Numbered from the stretch's first letter, positions 1 through 10,200 are shown. The stretch: DNA of 39,391 nucleotides from Chryseobacterium sp. MYb7 (GCF_002979455.1 NZ_PCOU01000039.1:1-39391), one strand, 5' to 3'. Made by a program: numbers and translations. The notes: generated from the sequence alone by a model not told the origin.

Positions 1-122
1 TACAATAGCAGAAATATAATTCATCGTAATTAAGATGCTTCATGAACTATGTTCGTAAACCTTTAGTTTATGCTCAGTATGGCACGGCTAATACTAAGTG
101 CTAAAAAAATTTAAGCATTATC

Positions 123-182
123 CTGTCATCTTACATCCTTTAAAACTATCATCAATAAGCCTGGATTCCTACGAAATGACAG
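123..182. repeat. Imperfect inverted repeat, possible interspersed element
   Basis: The 322 bases before the first gene contain no convincing ORF. Within them, ctgtcat at 123-129 is matched by atgacag at 176-182, enclosing ggattcctacgaaatgac. Such arms with an attcctacg core resemble short interspersed palindromes seen between genes in flavobacteria. The middle is too degenerate for a strong hairpin, and no second copy is visible in this window. It could be a decayed REP-like element or chance. Confidence 0.3.
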
Positions 183-322
183 AGTGGAAATAATGTTTTA
201 TTACATACTATATCATCACCTGATAATATTTATTCAAATACCAGGGATTTTTTATATTTTAATTTGAAAATTGTGTAACTTAGTCATATCAAAAATGATT
301 ACGAATCTAAAAAAAATATAAT

Positions 323-1486
323 ATGAAAAAACATTTATTCCCTCTATTTTTACTGTTATTGGGTATTAATGCACAAGCACAACAGGATTTCTTTGCCATT
401 ACGGGAAAAGATACTCAGAGTATTACCTTCAATGATTTCCGCACAATTGATGCTGTTAATGGAACTTCTGGAGAGAAAATTTTTACAGCTGATTCTTCAA
501 CTAAAGTATTCTCACAGGCTAGAAAAGGTGTTGTCGCAGAAGATAAAAATTCTTACAATAACTCTCAGTCAATAACACTGGCAGCCCTTGCTTATGATTC
601 TTCGAATAATAATCTGGTGTATATGCCTATGTTTTCTTCCAATATTTATGTTTTAAACCCTCAAACTAAAGAAATTACCTTGGTAGAAAATAATGTGGCA
701 AGAATTTCTTCCTGTGATATCAATTCTCATATTACAAGAATGGCAACAGGATATAATGGAAATATTTATGTTGTAAATAATGCCGGGACACAATTTTTGG
801 AAATCAGCAAAAAAAGTGGACAGTATGTGGTAAATGATCTAGGAATCATTAAAGATGAATCTTCGAATGGTAAAAATTCATTTACAGCTATGGAAACGGG
901 ATTTGGTGGTGATATGATTGCTGATACCGATAATAATTTCTATGTTTTTTCGGCTTCAGGAAATGTTTTCAAAGTCTTGACAAAAGATATGACCGCTAAA
1001 TTTGTGGGTAAAATTGCTGGGATTCCAGATAACTATTCTGTAAACGGATCTGCTGTAAATGCTCAGGGCAAAGTGGTTATTGCAAGTGCAAAAGGAGGTG
1101 CTTTATATGAAGTAGATCTGATATCCTTACAGGCTATGCAACTTCCTGGGGAACAGGGATTGCATATCTATGACCTGGCAAGTAAATATTTTGTGAATGA
1201 TAAAGCCTCTACTGCTAATGCTTTAGCCGATCTGGATATTTATCCAACAAAGGTGGATGAGCATTATATTAATGTTCATGTTAACAAAAATGTAAAAGGT
1301 AACATTCAACTGAATATTTTTGATATGTCCGGTAAAAATGTGATGACTCAGAATCTCTCTGTGAAGGATATTTCTCTGGATGAAAGAGTATATCTTAAAG
1401 GATTGGTGAGTGGAACTTACATTGTAAACATCACTAATGAATCTGGAAAAGCAATTTTTAATAAGAAGATTCTTGTAACAAAATAA
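323..1486 (+). CDS. T9SS type A sorting domain-containing secreted protein
   Basis: This 387-aa protein has an N-terminal Sec signal peptide of about 20 residues ending in AQAQ. Residues ~25-290 hold repeated short beta-strand motifs (for example NNNLVYMPMFSSNIYVLN, GYNGNIYVVN, DTDNNFYVFS) that look like beta-propeller blades. Residues ~305-387 form a type A T9SS C-terminal sorting domain: DLDIYPTKV, FDMSGKNV, LVSGTYIVNI and a final KKILVTK. In the known pathway such a domain directs export through the outer membrane and anchoring or release at the surface. The ligand or function of the propeller part is unknown. The gene stands alone and ends in a strong terminator. The start is fixed by the signal peptide. 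Confidence 0.88.
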   Translation: MKKHLFPLFLLLLGINAQAQQDFFAITGKDTQSITFNDFRTIDAVNGTSGEKIFTADSSTKVFSQARKGVVAEDKNSYNNSQSITLAALAYDSSNNNLVYMPMFSSNIYVLNPQTKEITLVENNVARISSCDINSHITRMATGYNGNIYVVNNAGTQFLEISKKSGQYVVNDLGIIKDESSNGKNSFTAMETGFGGDMIADTDNNFYVFSASGNVFKVLTKDMTAKFVGKIAGIPDNYSVNGSAVNAQGKVVIASAKGGALYEVDLISLQAMQLPGEQGLHIYDLASKYFVNDKASTANALADLDIYPTKVDEHYINVHVNKNVKGNIQLNIFDMSGKNVMTQNLSVKDISLDERVYLKGLVSGTYIVNITNESGKAIFNKKILVTK

Positions 1487-1512
1487 TTAAGAATTATAAT
1501 TCAAAATATAGA

Positions 1513-1543
1513 GACCTTTTCAAACATTTTGAAAAGGTCTTTT
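1513..1543 (+). terminator. Rho-independent terminator
   Basis: gaccttttcaaa (1513-1524) pairs perfectly with tttgaaaaggtc (1528-1539) across a 3-nt loop, and a short T run follows. It lies 27 bases after the T9SS protein gene. Confidence 0.85.
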
Positions 1544-1611
1544 AATGATTATTTGATATTCAATAAGTTTTATTTTTCGATATTAAAATGTACTTTTATA
1601 AAAAAATATAG

Positions 1612-4263
1612 ATGAAACTATACTTTAATGTAGGATATATTGTAAAGGCCGGAGAAAATTTACAGCTTGTAATTAGTGAAGAAGGCGCTGCAGTACATAT
1701 CCATACTATGTTTTATGGTGAAAATGGTTTATGGAAATGTGAAGTGGATAACTTTTCAAAATCTATTTCTTACCAATACAGAGTTGTAGATGAGAAAAAA
1801 AATGTATTACGAGAAGAATTTGTTCCGCATCATCTCAGTTTTCCACACAATTATAAGGAGTTTGTCATTTTTGACGAATGGAATAACAAGAATTTTCCAG
1901 AGAACTATTTAAACAACAAAATCCTTTACAATAAGCTGCACGATTTTGTTCCTGAAAAAGTAACGATTTTAAAAAAACATACTCACTTATTCAGAATAGA
2001 AGCACCTATTTATAATCCAGACTGGAGAGTTGTACTTTTTGGAAATACGGAATCTTTAGGGAGTTGGAATTATGAAAGAGTAATTCATCTTCATCAGACA
2101 GATTTTGGAATGTGGGAAGTTTCTGTTGAAATTCCGGAGAATGAATACATTCAATTCAAGTACTGTCTTTTTGATGTCAAACAAAACAGAGTCATTGATG
2201 TAGAAACAGGAGAAAACAGATTTACAGTAGCGAATCAGTTTCCGGATGTTTTACAGATTGTATCCAATCATTATTTTAAATTTAAAGGATACCAGATGTA
2301 TCACGATGCTGGGGTAGCTGTTCCGGTATTCTCTTTGAGAAGTGAAGATGGATTTGGAGTAGGAGAATTTACTGACATTAAAAAACTGGCAGACTGGACG
2401 AAGGAAACCAACCTTGGTATTATCCAGATTCTTCCAATCAATGATACAACAGCGAATTATTCCTGGACAGATTCTTATCCTTATGCGGCCGTATCTGTTT
2501 ATGCGTTGCATCCACAATATATCTCTTTAGAAAATCTTGACTTTTCTTTACCGAAAGAACTAGTTGATGAATATCTGCTTGAAAAAGAGAACTTAAACGC
2601 TCTGGATCTGATTGATTACGAAAAAATGATTGTGGGCAAATGGAAGTATCTTTCAGCTGTTTTTAATGCTGAAAAGGATAAAATTTATAAAGATAAAAAC
2701 TTCAAAAAATTCATCAAAGATAATGAATACTGGCTTGTTCCGTATTCAGCATTCTGTGTATTGAGGGATAAATATAAAACACCCAATTTCAACGAGTGGA
2801 AAACCCACAAAAAATATATTGCAGGCAAGATCTCTCAGTTTTTTACAACAAAAAATAAGGATTATGATGCCTCTATGCTCCATGCATGGGTGCAGTACCA
2901 ACTGCATGTACAGTTGAAAGACGCCGTAGATTACGCTCACAACCTGGGAATTTCGTTGAAGGGAGACCTTCCGATTGGTATTTACAGATATTCTGTGGAA
3001 GCATGGACAGAGCCTGAATTATTCGGAATGGATTTCCAGGCAGGAGCACCACCAGACCAGTTTACAGAATTAGGACAGAACTGGGAATTTCCAACTTATA
3101 ATTGGGAAGCTATGAAAGCAGATGACTACAGATGGTGGAAAAACAGGTTCAAAGCATTGGAACAGTATTTTGATGCCATGAGAATAGATCATATTCTAGG
3201 TTTTTTCAGAATATGGAGAATGCCGATTTCTGCTGTACAAGGAATTTTAGGATACTTTTATCCGGCTGTTCCCATCGTAGTGGATGAATTTAAGGCATGG
3301 CAGATTCCGTTTAATTTTGACAGGTATTGTAAGCCTTTTATAAACAATCAAATTTTATGGGATTACTTTGGAGAAGAGGGCGGTAAAGCTCTTGAGTTTA
3401 TGAATCGTAATGATAATGGAACTTATGCCTTCAAAGAAGAATTTGATACCCAAAGAAAGCTGGTTAATTTCTTTAAGAAAAAATCTTACGGTTCCCTTGA
3501 AGAAAAATTGATTGCCCTGTGTGCCAATGTTTTGTTCTTAACCGAAGAAAGAAACGGGAAAACTGTTTATCATCCAAGATTTAATGTTTACAATACAGAG
3601 TCTTATAAATACCTTCCGGAAGCGGAACAGAAAAATATTTATGAACTGTATCACGATTATTTCTTCAGAAGGCAGGATCATCTGTGGTTTGAAAAAGCTA
3701 TGGAAAAGCTGCCAGTTATCCTGAATGCTACGAAAATGTTGATCTGTGGGGAAGATCTTGGGATGGTTCCTGCATGTGTACCGGTTGTAATGGATGAATT
3801 AGCCATTATAGCATTAAAAGTACAGAGAATGCCTTCTGAAAACATTCCGTTTTATAATCCTAAGAATGCAAGTTATATGAATGTAGTAACCGCTTCTTCC
3901 CATGACAGCTCTACATTGAGACAATGGTGGAAAGAAGATCCTGTACTTACCCAAAAATACTTCAATCAACAGTTGATTCAGTACGGAAAAGCTCCTGCAG
4001 ACCTTAATCCTCACCTTGCGGAGATCATTATGAAGCAGCATTTATATAACGAATCTATGCTGGCAATTTTTCCTATTCAGGAGTTTCTGGCAACCGATGC
4101 AAAGCTCACCAATAAGAAAATGGATAACGAAAGAATAAATAATCCGGCAGTATTCCCTCATTATTGGCGCTATAGAATGCACATCAACCTGGAAGATCTG
4201 AAAATGCAAAAATCTTTCAACGAAAAAATTGCTTTCTGGATAAAAGATAGTGGAAGGATGTAA
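1612..4263 (+). CDS. malQ: 4-alpha-glucanotransferase (GH77) with two N-terminal CBM20 domains
   Basis: This 883-aa amylomaltase transfers alpha-1,4-glucan chains between maltodextrins in cytoplasmic glycogen/maltodextrin metabolism. Residues ~1-110 and ~125-220 look like two starch-binding CBM20 modules; the second has the typical VVLFGNTESLGSWN stretch. The GH77 barrel follows from ~230. The three catalytic acids are visible: D526 in AMRIDHILGFFRIW, E714 in ICGEDLGM and D765 in ASSHDSSTLRQWW. The length is much greater than Escherichia coli MalQ (about 690 aa) because of the CBM20 pair, which matches the Bacteroidota and plant DPE2-like architecture. There is no signal peptide, so it is cytoplasmic. 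It is a single gene with a terminator downstream. No other glycogen gene is adjacent. Confidence 0.95.
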   Translation: MKLYFNVGYIVKAGENLQLVISEEGAAVHIHTMFYGENGLWKCEVDNFSKSISYQYRVVDEKKNVLREEFVPHHLSFPHNYKEFVIFDEWNNKNFPENYLNNKILYNKLHDFVPEKVTILKKHTHLFRIEAPIYNPDWRVVLFGNTESLGSWNYERVIHLHQTDFGMWEVSVEIPENEYIQFKYCLFDVKQNRVIDVETGENRFTVANQFPDVLQIVSNHYFKFKGYQMYHDAGVAVPVFSLRSEDGFGVGEFTDIKKLADWTKETNLGIIQILPINDTTANYSWTDSYPYAAVSVYALHPQYISLENLDFSLPKELVDEYLLEKENLNALDLIDYEKMIVGKWKYLSAVFNAEKDKIYKDKNFKKFIKDNEYWLVPYSAFCVLRDKYKTPNFNEWKTHKKYIAGKISQFFTTKNKDYDASMLHAWVQYQLHVQLKDAVDYAHNLGISLKGDLPIGIYRYSVEAWTEPELFGMDFQAGAPPDQFTELGQNWEFPTYNWEAMKADDYRWWKNRFKALEQYFDAMRIDHILGFFRIWRMPISAVQGILGYFYPAVPIVVDEFKAWQIPFNFDRYCKPFINNQILWDYFGEEGGKALEFMNRNDNGTYAFKEEFDTQRKLVNFFKKKSYGSLEEKLIALCANVLFLTEERNGKTVYHPRFNVYNTESYKYLPEAEQKNIYELYHDYFFRRQDHLWFEKAMEKLPVILNATKMLICGEDLGMVPACVPVVMDELAIIALKVQRMPSENIPFYNPKNASYMNVVTASSHDSSTLRQWWKEDPVLTQKYFNQQLIQYGKAPADLNPHLAEIIMKQHLYNESMLAIFPIQEFLATDAKLTNKKMDNERINNPAVFPHYWRYRMHINLEDLKMQKSFNEKIAFWIKDSGRM

Positions 4264-4301
4264 ATTTAACATTTGATTATCAGTGAGTTAAAAAATATTT
4301 T

Positions 4302-4338
4302 AAAAGAAGTTTGATCTTAGGATTTAACTTCTTTTTTT
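4302..4338 (+). terminator. Rho-independent terminator
   Basis: aaaagaagtt (4302-4311) pairs with aacttctttt (4326-4335), and the 3' arm runs into an 8-T tract. It lies downstream of the glucanotransferase gene. Confidence 0.75.
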
Positions 4339-4403
4339 TATTTGTATCAAAAAGATAGAATTAAGATATTCTGCTATATATTAACCAATTAACGACTATA
4401 GAG

Positions 4404-5462
4404 ATGAAAAAAATATTTTTAGGATTAGCTTTTGGGTTAGGCGTTTTGACGTCAGCTCAACAGTATCCGAATAATGGTTGGGGTGATGACGGTTATTATC
4501 AGAATGATGGAGGCAATTACAGCGATGAAGATGATAGAAACTATTTCCCGGATGATTATTATTACAATTATCCTCAGGATTATTATCCAAGTGATTATTA
4601 TCAAAGCTATTATAACGATTACAGAAACAGTATTATTAATATCGATTGGAATGGGTTTTTCGTTCAGAATAGATTAAGCAGATGGCAGGTAGACCAGATT
4701 ATGAGATTGAATAATCTGTATGCAAGTTTTACATCATGGAATAATTTCTACAGATATAATCCGGATAGATGGTACTATGACAGGTTTTATGCGATGCAAA
4801 GAATTTTAGGCCCAAGAGTATTTGTTGTTTTCCAAAATAACTATTACAGAGGTTCCAGCCCAATTGTATATTTCCAGAATTATAGAAGAACATACTATGT
4901 ACCGAGATATACTGTAATGCCAAGATATAGAAATATCAATATCAATGTCTATAGAGTAGACAGATCAAGATTCCGTAGAATGGACAATCCTACTTTTGAT
5001 ATTGTAAGAAGAGATAACAGAGGTGGTAACGGTTTCAGAAATACAGGAACTACAGAAAGTTCTGGAAGCTTCAGAGGAAATAATGGAGGTTTTAGAAACA
5101 GCAATGGAACAAACAGCGGAAGCACTACCAATAATGGAGGATTCCGAGGAAATTCTAATAATGGCGGAAACACTACCAGCAATGGAGGTTTCAGAGGTAA
5201 TAATGGTGGAGGATTCCGAGGAAGTTCTGATAATGGAGGAACCAGAGTAAATACAGATAACAATGGAGGATTCAGAAGTAGTAATGGAGGCGGTTTCAGA
5301 GGAAACAGTGAAGTGAGAAGAGAAGCTCCTAGAAGAGAAGATAATGGTGGTTTTAGAAATAGTAATGGAGGAGGCTTCAGACAAAGATCTGAAAGTTCTG
5401 GCTCAAGACATGAAAGCCGTGGTAATGGTGGCGGGTTTAGAGGCAGTTTAGCAAGGAATTAA
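4404..5462 (+). CDS. Secreted low-complexity protein, Tyr/Asp-rich then Gly-Asn-Phe-Arg repeats
   Basis: This 352-aa protein begins with a signal peptide ending in LTSAQQ. Residues ~20-75 are extremely rich in Tyr, Asp and Asn. Residues ~75-200 form the only globular-looking part (WQVDQIMRLNNLYASFTSWN, then Tyr/Arg-rich strands). Residues ~205-352 are about a dozen degenerate copies of N-N-G-G-F-R-G/N-N/S, resembling RGG/FG repeats. The C-terminal half is strongly basic and the N-terminal segment acidic. No catalytic motif is recognisable and no T9SS sorting domain is present. It could be a periplasmic or envelope-associated disordered protein; the function is unknown. Terminators lie on both sides, so it is probably monocistronic. 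Confidence 0.8.
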   Translation: MKKIFLGLAFGLGVLTSAQQYPNNGWGDDGYYQNDGGNYSDEDDRNYFPDDYYYNYPQDYYPSDYYQSYYNDYRNSIINIDWNGFFVQNRLSRWQVDQIMRLNNLYASFTSWNNFYRYNPDRWYYDRFYAMQRILGPRVFVVFQNNYYRGSSPIVYFQNYRRTYYVPRYTVMPRYRNININVYRVDRSRFRRMDNPTFDIVRRDNRGGNGFRNTGTTESSGSFRGNNGGFRNSNGTNSGSTTNNGGFRGNSNNGGNTTSNGGFRGNNGGGFRGSSDNGGTRVNTDNNGGFRSSNGGGFRGNSEVRREAPRREDNGGFRNSNGGGFRQRSESSGSRHESRGNGGGFRGSLARN

Positions 5463-5490
5463 TTTTCATATATTATATTTAAGTGGTGTG

Positions 5491-5523
5491 AAGGGTAGGT
5501 TTTTATAATCTGCCCTTTTTTTT
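5491..5523 (+). terminator. Rho-independent terminator
   Basis: aagggtag (5491-5498) pairs with ctgccctt (5510-5517) with one G-U pair, and eight T follow. It closes the Gly/Asn/Arg-repeat gene. Confidence 0.8.
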
Positions 5524-5661
5524 GCTTTTATTTGATTTATTTTAGTTAAAATTTAACATTATTTATGAACTTGTTAATTTAACTTGTGTTTTAATTCATA
5601 ATCAAAAAGATATAAAACAAGAAACAAGTAGAAAATAACAATTAATTAAATTTTAAAAAAG

Positions 5662-6117
5662 ATGAAAAAATTAGTTTTAGCAATAGCATTGATCGGAATG
5701 GGAAGTTTTGCAATGGCACAACAAACCAATACAGCTACTCCACAAGACAGACAGGCAAGAGCTGTTGAAATGAAACAAAGAATGGAGCAAAAACAGCAGG
5801 ATCGCCTTGCAGAAATGCAAAAAGATCTTAACCTTAATCAGTCTCAGGTAGCTCAAATAAAAGCTCTTCAGGATAAAAGAAAAGCAGAAATGAAAGCTGA
5901 GTTTGAAAAAAACAAGGGAGACAGACAAGCTAAGATGCAGGAAATGCAGGCCAAAAGAGCACAAATGGATGCAGATATGAAGAAAATCCTAAGTCCTGAA
6001 CAATATGATAAATGGCAGGCTGACAGACAAGCAAAAGCAGATAAAATGAAAATGGGTATGAAGGAAAGAAGAATGATGAAAAAGCCTATGAATACAGGGA
6101 CTGCTGATGTAAATTAA
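5662..6117 (+). CDS. Spy/CpxP-like small periplasmic helical protein
   Basis: This 151-aa protein has a signal peptide ending in FAMAQQ. The remainder is almost wholly charged helix rich in Lys, Gln, Met and Glu. It has two LTxxQ-like elements spaced as in Spy/CpxP proteins: LNLNQSQVAQIKAL around residues 56-69 and LSPEQYDKWQ around 110-119. That family acts as ATP-independent periplasmic chaperones or metal-stress sensors, and DUF4890 proteins of Bacteroidota look similar. Which branch this belongs to cannot be decided from the sequence alone. It is monocistronic, with terminators on both sides. Methionine is unusually abundant (for example KMKMGMKERRMMKKPM), so metal binding is conceivable but unproven. 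Confidence 0.75.
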   Translation: MKKLVLAIALIGMGSFAMAQQTNTATPQDRQARAVEMKQRMEQKQQDRLAEMQKDLNLNQSQVAQIKALQDKRKAEMKAEFEKNKGDRQAKMQEMQAKRAQMDADMKKILSPEQYDKWQADRQAKADKMKMGMKERRMMKKPMNTGTADVN

Positions 6118-6146
6118 GAACCTTCAATTTTAGTTTTTTAATGTGT

Positions 6147-6174
6147 AAAGGATGGATGTTTTTCCATCCTTTTT
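6147..6174 (+). terminator. Rho-independent terminator
   Basis: aaaggatgga (6147-6156) pairs with tccatccttt (6163-6172) over a 6-nt loop, with a T run. It lies after the Spy-like gene. Confidence 0.85.
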
Positions 6175-6196
6175 GTATTAAATTTCTTTAAAACTT

Positions 6197-6226
6197 TTGA
6201 TTTCGGGCTTTTATTCCCTATTTTTG
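6197..6226 (+). promoter_or_regulatory. Bacteroidota-type sigma promoter of the ferritin gene
   Basis: TTG at 6197-6199 is followed after 19 bases by TATTTTTG at 6219-6226, an exact TAnnTTTG -7 box. Transcription would begin near 6233, leaving a leader of about 12 bases before ATG 6245. The TTG of the -33 box is also the first possible start codon of an in-frame extension of the ferritin ORF, so that longer start would not be transcribed from this promoter. Confidence 0.75.
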
Positions 6227-6244
6227 ACTATAAATTTAATACTT

Positions 6245-6754
6245 ATGGTTAGCGAAAAAATTGCAAAATTAATTAACGAACAAATTGCCCACGAACAATA
6301 CGCCGCTCAATATTATCTTTCAATGTCTGCATGGTTTTCCGGAAAAGATCTTGATGGAATTGCCAACTACTTTAGAGTACAAAGCAAAGAAGAATTGATG
6401 CATGCAGATAAAATGTTTGATTATCTGAACGATGTAGGAGGGGAAATTATCATCGGAGAAATTCCAAAACCTCCACATGAGTTCGAAAATGCAACAGATA
6501 TTTTTGAAAAAGCATTGGCACATGAGAAAATCGTAACTAAAAGTATTTTCAATATTGTAAAAAATGCTAATGAAGAGGGAGATTTTGCTACAACATCATT
6601 CCTGCAATGGTTTATCAACGAGCAGGTAGAAGAAGAAGCAAGTGCTTCTCAGTATGTAACAAAAATCAAAATGGTATGTGATAACCCATCAGCATTATAC
6701 CTTTTTGACCAGGAACTGTCTCAGAGAGTATTCACTCCTAATACAACTGCATAA
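6245..6754 (+). CDS. ftnA: Ferritin (non-heme, bacterial FtnA type)
   Basis: This 169-aa cytoplasmic iron-storage protein oxidises Fe(II) at a di-iron ferroxidase centre and stores it inside a 24-subunit shell. Ligand positions are visible in the first helix pair (INEQIAHEQYAAQYYLSM) and in the K-E-E-L-M-H-A-D-K motif of helix B. A further Glu cluster (NEQVEEE) lies in helix C. Length and order match E. coli FtnA-type ferritins. The ATG at 6245 is preferred over an in-frame TTG 48 bases upstream, because that TTG forms part of the promoter and the extra 16 residues are hydrophobic and unlike ferritin. It is monocistronic, with its own promoter and terminator. No Fur-like operator could be identified. 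Confidence 0.95.
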   Translation: MVSEKIAKLINEQIAHEQYAAQYYLSMSAWFSGKDLDGIANYFRVQSKEELMHADKMFDYLNDVGGEIIIGEIPKPPHEFENATDIFEKALAHEKIVTKSIFNIVKNANEEGDFATTSFLQWFINEQVEEEASASQYVTKIKMVCDNPSALYLFDQELSQRVFTPNTTA

Positions 6755-6776
6755 GATTGAAACTTTTCAAAATATA

Positions 6777-6808
6777 AAACCGCTATCCCTAGGAATAGCG
6801 GTTTTTAT
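6777..6808. terminator. Bidirectional terminator
   Basis: aaaccgctat (6777-6786) pairs with atagcggttt (6795-6804), followed by T-rich sequence and preceded by an A run. It lies between the convergent ferritin and small membrane protein genes. Confidence 0.85.
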
Positions 6809-6935
6809 TTTATACTAATATTTCTTCATATATTCAATAGAAGTGGGCTCGAATCCTGAGCTTAACCGAAAGAAGCCCGTTATCAAAAAATCAAAATCCC
6901 CATAGTTTTAGCCAAAACTTATAATGTAATAAGGA

Positions 6936-7151
6936 TCATTTTTTCCTCTGTATTTTAACGGCAACAATAAAAACAAATGCACCTAATACAAAACTCAGGA
7001 GTAAAGATTTTAGAATGTTTCCAATAGGCATATATTGGTGTCCATCCTCTGTAACAGGCGGATCCAGAGTATCAATAATATTAAAAGTCACCACAGTGGA
7101 GACCGACATGATGATCACACTTATTACAAAGGAAATTAAATATATTCTCAT
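6936..7151 (-). CDS. Small membrane protein of unknown function
   Basis: The 71-residue product has two predicted transmembrane segments, residues ~3-24 (YLISFVISVIIMSVSTVVTF) and ~47-66 (ILKSLLLSFVLGAFVFIVAV). They are joined by a polar loop containing DPPVTEDGHQY, and the protein ends in KIQRKK. The positive C-terminus suggests that both ends are cytoplasmic. No family is recognised. It sits 123 bases downstream of the helicase-nuclease gene on the same strand and may be transcribed with it or alone. Codon usage and the clean membrane pattern support a real gene, but its short length leaves some doubt. Confidence 0.6.
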   Translation of the reverse strand: MRIYLISFVISVIIMSVSTVVTFNIIDTLDPPVTEDGHQYMPIGNILKSLLLSFVLGAFVFIVAVKIQRKK

Positions 7152-7274
7152 GGTTGGTTGTAATCAAAATAAATGATACATCATATTCTATTCGTACTTA
7201 ATAAAAATAATAAAATCATTTCTATTTTGAATCATTTTTATATTAACCTTTTGGTAATGTTGTTTTTAAAGAAT

Positions 7275-10200
7275 TTATAGATATATAATCTGAGTTTTGA
7301 GAACCTTTTTCCCCAGACGTTCCAAGATATTTTTATAACCTTCTACCTGTGCTTCATCCTTGGTTTTCTGTTCACCGGTTTTGAAATCAACAATCATATA
7401 CCCTTCATCACCCTTTAAAATACGGTCTGGTCTGAATATATGGCTTTCTCCGTTTTCAGAAATCATAATGTCCTTTTCATTGATTACTTCCCATTTTTCA
7501 TCAAAAAATTCAGAATAAGTTCTGACGATCTCCTGTAAAGTGAGCTGTATTTCATTTTTTTCCTCCAAAGTGATCTGACCTTCCAAAGCATAGCCTTCCA
7601 ATACCTTGCTGATATCTTTTTCAGTATTGATCTTTGATAAAAGCTCGTGTACAAAAAGCCCTATTCTTACCTTTTCATTTCGAACCTGATAGTTTTTTGA
7701 AGGCGTTGCAATCTTGATAGAAGTACTTTGTTCGTTGACATTCTTCACATCCTGAATATTTTTGGTTTTAAAAGATGAACTTTTATCTTTCGAGTATTTT
7801 TTCAACATTTCAGGATTCACTTCATATACATCAAATTCATCAGATTGTTCCTTATTCTTGGTTTGAAGGAATTCCAGCAGCTCAAGGTTATTAGAAGTCT
7901 TGTTGGCTTTTTGAAGATAAAAAAACAACTGTTCAACAGGTCTTGTGGTGGCAACATACTGCAGACATAATCTGTCAATTAGATTTTTATAAGAATTTTT
8001 GGTGTTGAAAAACAGAATTTCATCATCATACGCTTCCAGGTTTTTGCTAAACTGGTTGATGTTGACTGATTTCAAAGCTTCATTCTCATTCGTATCAAAC
8101 CAGTTGGTAAATTCACTATCCCGGTTCTTATTCATCATAGGAATAAAAACAATGGGGAATTCCAATCCTTTAGACTTGTGAATGGTCATGATCTGAATCG
8201 CGTCAATATTTTCTGAAGCCTGAATAGTATACGAAGAAGCCTCTTCATCCCAATATTTCAAAAATTCTTTCGTGCTTGCACCAGCATTCTGGGTAAAGTT
8301 AAAAAGCATTTCCAGAAAGTTCAATAAGAAATCTGTTTCTTTGTTTTCGACAGAAAATTCGTTGATATAATACTCAATAAAATTATACAGATTAAATCTC
8401 GGGAAATTATCCTGTTTAAGCTGAAGTGAATATTTCTCCTGAATAAACTGAAGAATCTCTTCATGGCCTTCAATATCCAGAATTTCTTTCATATCTAAAG
8501 TAAAATCCGGCATTTGAATTTTCCCCAATGTATTCAGGTGGTACATCATCATAATCAGACAATGTTTATTCTTGGGATTAAGTTCCCAACGCAGATATTC
8601 AATTACAGCCTTTAAAGTATTGGAAAGTTCCAGCGTAAGACCTTTATCAGATATTGTCTTAATGTTGATTTCCTCACCACGATAATTGACCTTTAAAGCA
8701 CCCAGTTTTTGGGAATAACTGAAAATGTCAAAATTTCCACGGCAAAGGATGGTGATATCAGAAAACTTAAAACCATTATCCAGACATTCCTGTATATCTT
8801 TTCGCATTCTTTCCGAAGTATCCTGGTAAAACTCTTCATTCGTAAGATTTTCTATCAGATTCACCTTTACACGCCCATCCATCTTGGATTTTGGGTTTTG
8901 CTCTGCATCTGTCCCGAAAATATTCTTATGCTCTTCCAGCAATCCTTCAGAATGAAAACGGTACAATTCATTATTGAACTGTACAATGTTTCTTGCACTT
9001 CTCCAGTTATCTTTTAATACAAGGAGATCTGCTTCCTTCGGCGAGAATTCTTTTTTGTTGATAATATCGAGCATCAGTTTACTCTCTCCACCACGGAATC
9101 TGTAAATACTCTGCTTAGGATCTCCCACCAGTGTAAAAGAAGTATATTCTGTAGAAACGCTATGATCCCTCAGCGGAACAAAATTCTGCCACTGAAGTTC
9201 TGATGTATCCTGAAACTCATCAAAGAAATAATGCTGAAACTGGGCACCTACTTTTTCATAAATGAAAGCAGAAGGTTCATTCTTAAGATTTTCATTAATC
9301 AAGATATTAAACTTGGAAAGAAGAACAAGATCATTTTCTTCTTCAATTTTTTGAAGCTCATCCTGAATATCTTTATTTACTTTTAAAGGAAGAAGAGCAG
9401 ATAATATTTTTTCTTTCTTTTGGGTCTCAATGAACAGAAGAATAAGTTTCATTCTGTTATCAAGAAGCTGATCCAGGATTTCAAAAATCTCAGATTCTTT
9501 ATGCTTTGATTTTGAAGATGCTCCCTTTTTATAATTATTGATAACAGATTCTTCCTGAGTCGTAGGAAAAGGGAATCCGGCTCTTTTCTGTTGATAGAAA
9601 TCGATCACTTTAGTAAAGAATCCTCCAATTCCGTTTTTACCCTGGGCAAAATCTTCAATATCAATATCTCTTGATTTGAATAATTCAATAGAACCGGCAG
9701 CAAGTTCCGCAGATTGTTTTTTATTAAGAACGATCTCTTTACGAAGTGTATTTTTTATATTTTCATAATTGGCATCATCAAAGCTTTTGTTGCTTTTCAA
9801 ATGCTCGTAATGAATGTCCTTCACAAATTCTTTAGCAGAATCGTAAAGGTTTTTATTAAGATTGATTCTTTCATTATTTTCAAGACTGTAGTCTACATAA
9901 TCCATAAAAGAATTGGAAATCGTTTCATTCTCACCAATCTGATCCAGCATTTTATCAACTGCTTCTATCAAAAACGGTTCTGCTTCAATTTCCAGATTGA
10001 AATTTTTTGCTAGTCCCAATTCATAGGAAAAGCTTCTTACCAATCTTGAATTAAAACGGTCAATTGTACCAATATTCAGTGTGGAATAATTGTGGAGAAC
10101 ATAATCCAAAAGTTTTTTTGAACGATGATGAAGCTCATCAATGGTAATTTTTAAACCCTGTTCTTCAAATGCTTTCTGAATATTTTTCAGATCAGTATTC

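Noticed and set aside
4949..5384. Antisense Pro/Leu- and Ser/Ile-rich ORFs
   Set aside because: They are shadows of the Gly-Asn-Phe-Arg repeats on the plus strand.
5090..5450. CRISPR-like periodic repeats
   Set aside because: The units are degenerate, in frame and of irregular length. They encode the protein repeats and have no conserved spacer pattern.
6197..6244. Longer ferritin starting at TTG 6197
   Set aside because: The codon is part of the -33 promoter element, and the added residues are hydrophobic and absent from ferritins.
6844..6895. tRNA-like stretch gggctcgaatcctgagc
   Set aside because: It recalls a T-arm, but no acceptor stem, anticodon arm or D-arm can be formed around it. 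It is probably a decayed hairpin or interspersed repeat.
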